A program made the translations under genes and the position numbers. A model generated the notes under the pieces. It was not told where the DNA came from. It worked only from the letters and a program-made list of their open reading frames with translations, and did not search any database. Below, in pieces: positions 63,471-64,000 of a DNA stretch of 64,000 nt. Location of the stretch: NCBI GenBank assembly GCA_029851415.1, contig CM056742.1, forward strand, positions 148,867,121 to 148,931,120. Reading direction: 5' to 3'. The stretch comes from Eretmocerus hayati. Its lineage: Eukaryota > Arthropoda > Insecta > Hymenoptera > Aphelinidae. Positions within the stretch are counted from its first letter, which is position 1. Each line of letters starts with the position of its first letter.

Positions 63471-63723
63471 GGGTGATGACAGACAACCCGCCACGACGCG
63501 ATTCTCATGCCATTTCACGACACGACACCACTCGACACGACACATAATTCATTTTGGTGAACCTAACTATCGATGGATTGGATTCATTTTCACGACCCAT
63601 GACTGGTTCTATCAAATCCATCGATGGTTGGCTTCATCGGAATAAATTACGTGTCGTGTCGGGAGGTGTCGTGTCGTGAAATGGCATGAGAATCGCGTCG
63701 TGGCGGGTTGTCTGTCATCACCC
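63471..63723. mobile_element. Young 253-bp palindromic MITE
   Basis: The first 59 bp (GGGTGATGACAGACAACCCG onwards) are identical to the inward-read right end, and homology continues with a few mismatches almost to the centre. It is flanked by TAA on the left (63468-63470) and TAT on the right (63724-63726), consistent with a TA or degenerate TWA target duplication. CACGACACGACAC direct repeats lie in both arms. The near-identity of the arms implies a recent insertion or recent arm homogenisation. Confidence 0.8.
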
Positions 63724-64000
63724 TATGTCGGGACTCATGTTTTGGGGTTCTGGAGCCTACATGTAATTTCATAATTCAATATTACCTTCCAAATGGACCA
63801 ATCACAGAATTTGAAAAAAATTTTTTTTTCAAATTATCCTCAAAATGAGTACTCGAAATCCATCACCGACAAAATTCAAAACTTCCATTTTGAAGAATAT
63901 TCATTCAAACCAAGTGCCAATAGTTTCTTTGAAGTCTACTCGTGATATAAAAATGATCTCCACGACGATCTCAGCCACAATTGATATATTTTTTTCGGAA
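63724..64000. other. Gene-free end of window
   Basis: AT-rich sequence with nothing recognised. Confidence 0.5.

Overview
The window looks like nuclear DNA of an insect, most likely a hymenopteran such as a parasitoid wasp. The reasons are AT-rich sequence with scattered CpG-rich islands, abundant simple repeats, a high density of short non-autonomous DNA transposons, and spliced metazoan genes with standard GT/AG sites. The species is an inference. There is nothing prokaryotic here: no operons, CRISPR array, rRNA or intact tRNA gene. Coordinates and repeat alignments were made by eye.

Only two genes can be supported. (1) The terminal exon of a secreted, prohormone-like protein lies at 3144-3571 (+). 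Its upstream exons were not found, and its 3' UTR carries three exact Pumilio-type UGUAAAUA sites within 56 nt. (2) The first two coding exons of a cell-surface immunoglobulin-superfamily receptor, IRRE/nephrin/SYG-like, lie at 35658-36027 and 55750-55879 (+). Their splice phases match across a 19.7 kb intron. A GC-rich stretch at 33.5-34.2 kb may be its promoter or 5' UTR. The remaining exons were not found and may lie beyond 64 kb.

The rest is intergenic or intronic DNA shaped by foldback-type transposons. The most striking is at 6877-10238: a 3.4 kb nested foldback with about 34 copies of the 14-bp perfect palindrome TTCGCGTACGCGAA or close variants. Others are at 11506-12479 (36-bp perfect palindrome at its centre), 19053-19930 and 36400-37220 (one TA-flanked family), 20444-22403 (TAA-flanked, with a TTAA-flanked element nested inside), 40164-40361, 46530-47758, 49624-49920 (TAA-flanked), 51585-52845 (with a 157-bp element nested inside, flanked by GGTGC) and 63471-63723 (59 identical bases at both ends). 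A 0.73 kb degenerate array with a 10-bp period sits at about 26336-27066. Many long open frames are by-products of low-complexity or palindromic sequence and are not called as genes.

The two genes show no visible functional link. The receptor gene's first intron is where four of the elements (36.4, 40.2, 46.5 and 49.6 kb), plus the nested pair at 51.6 kb, have accumulated.
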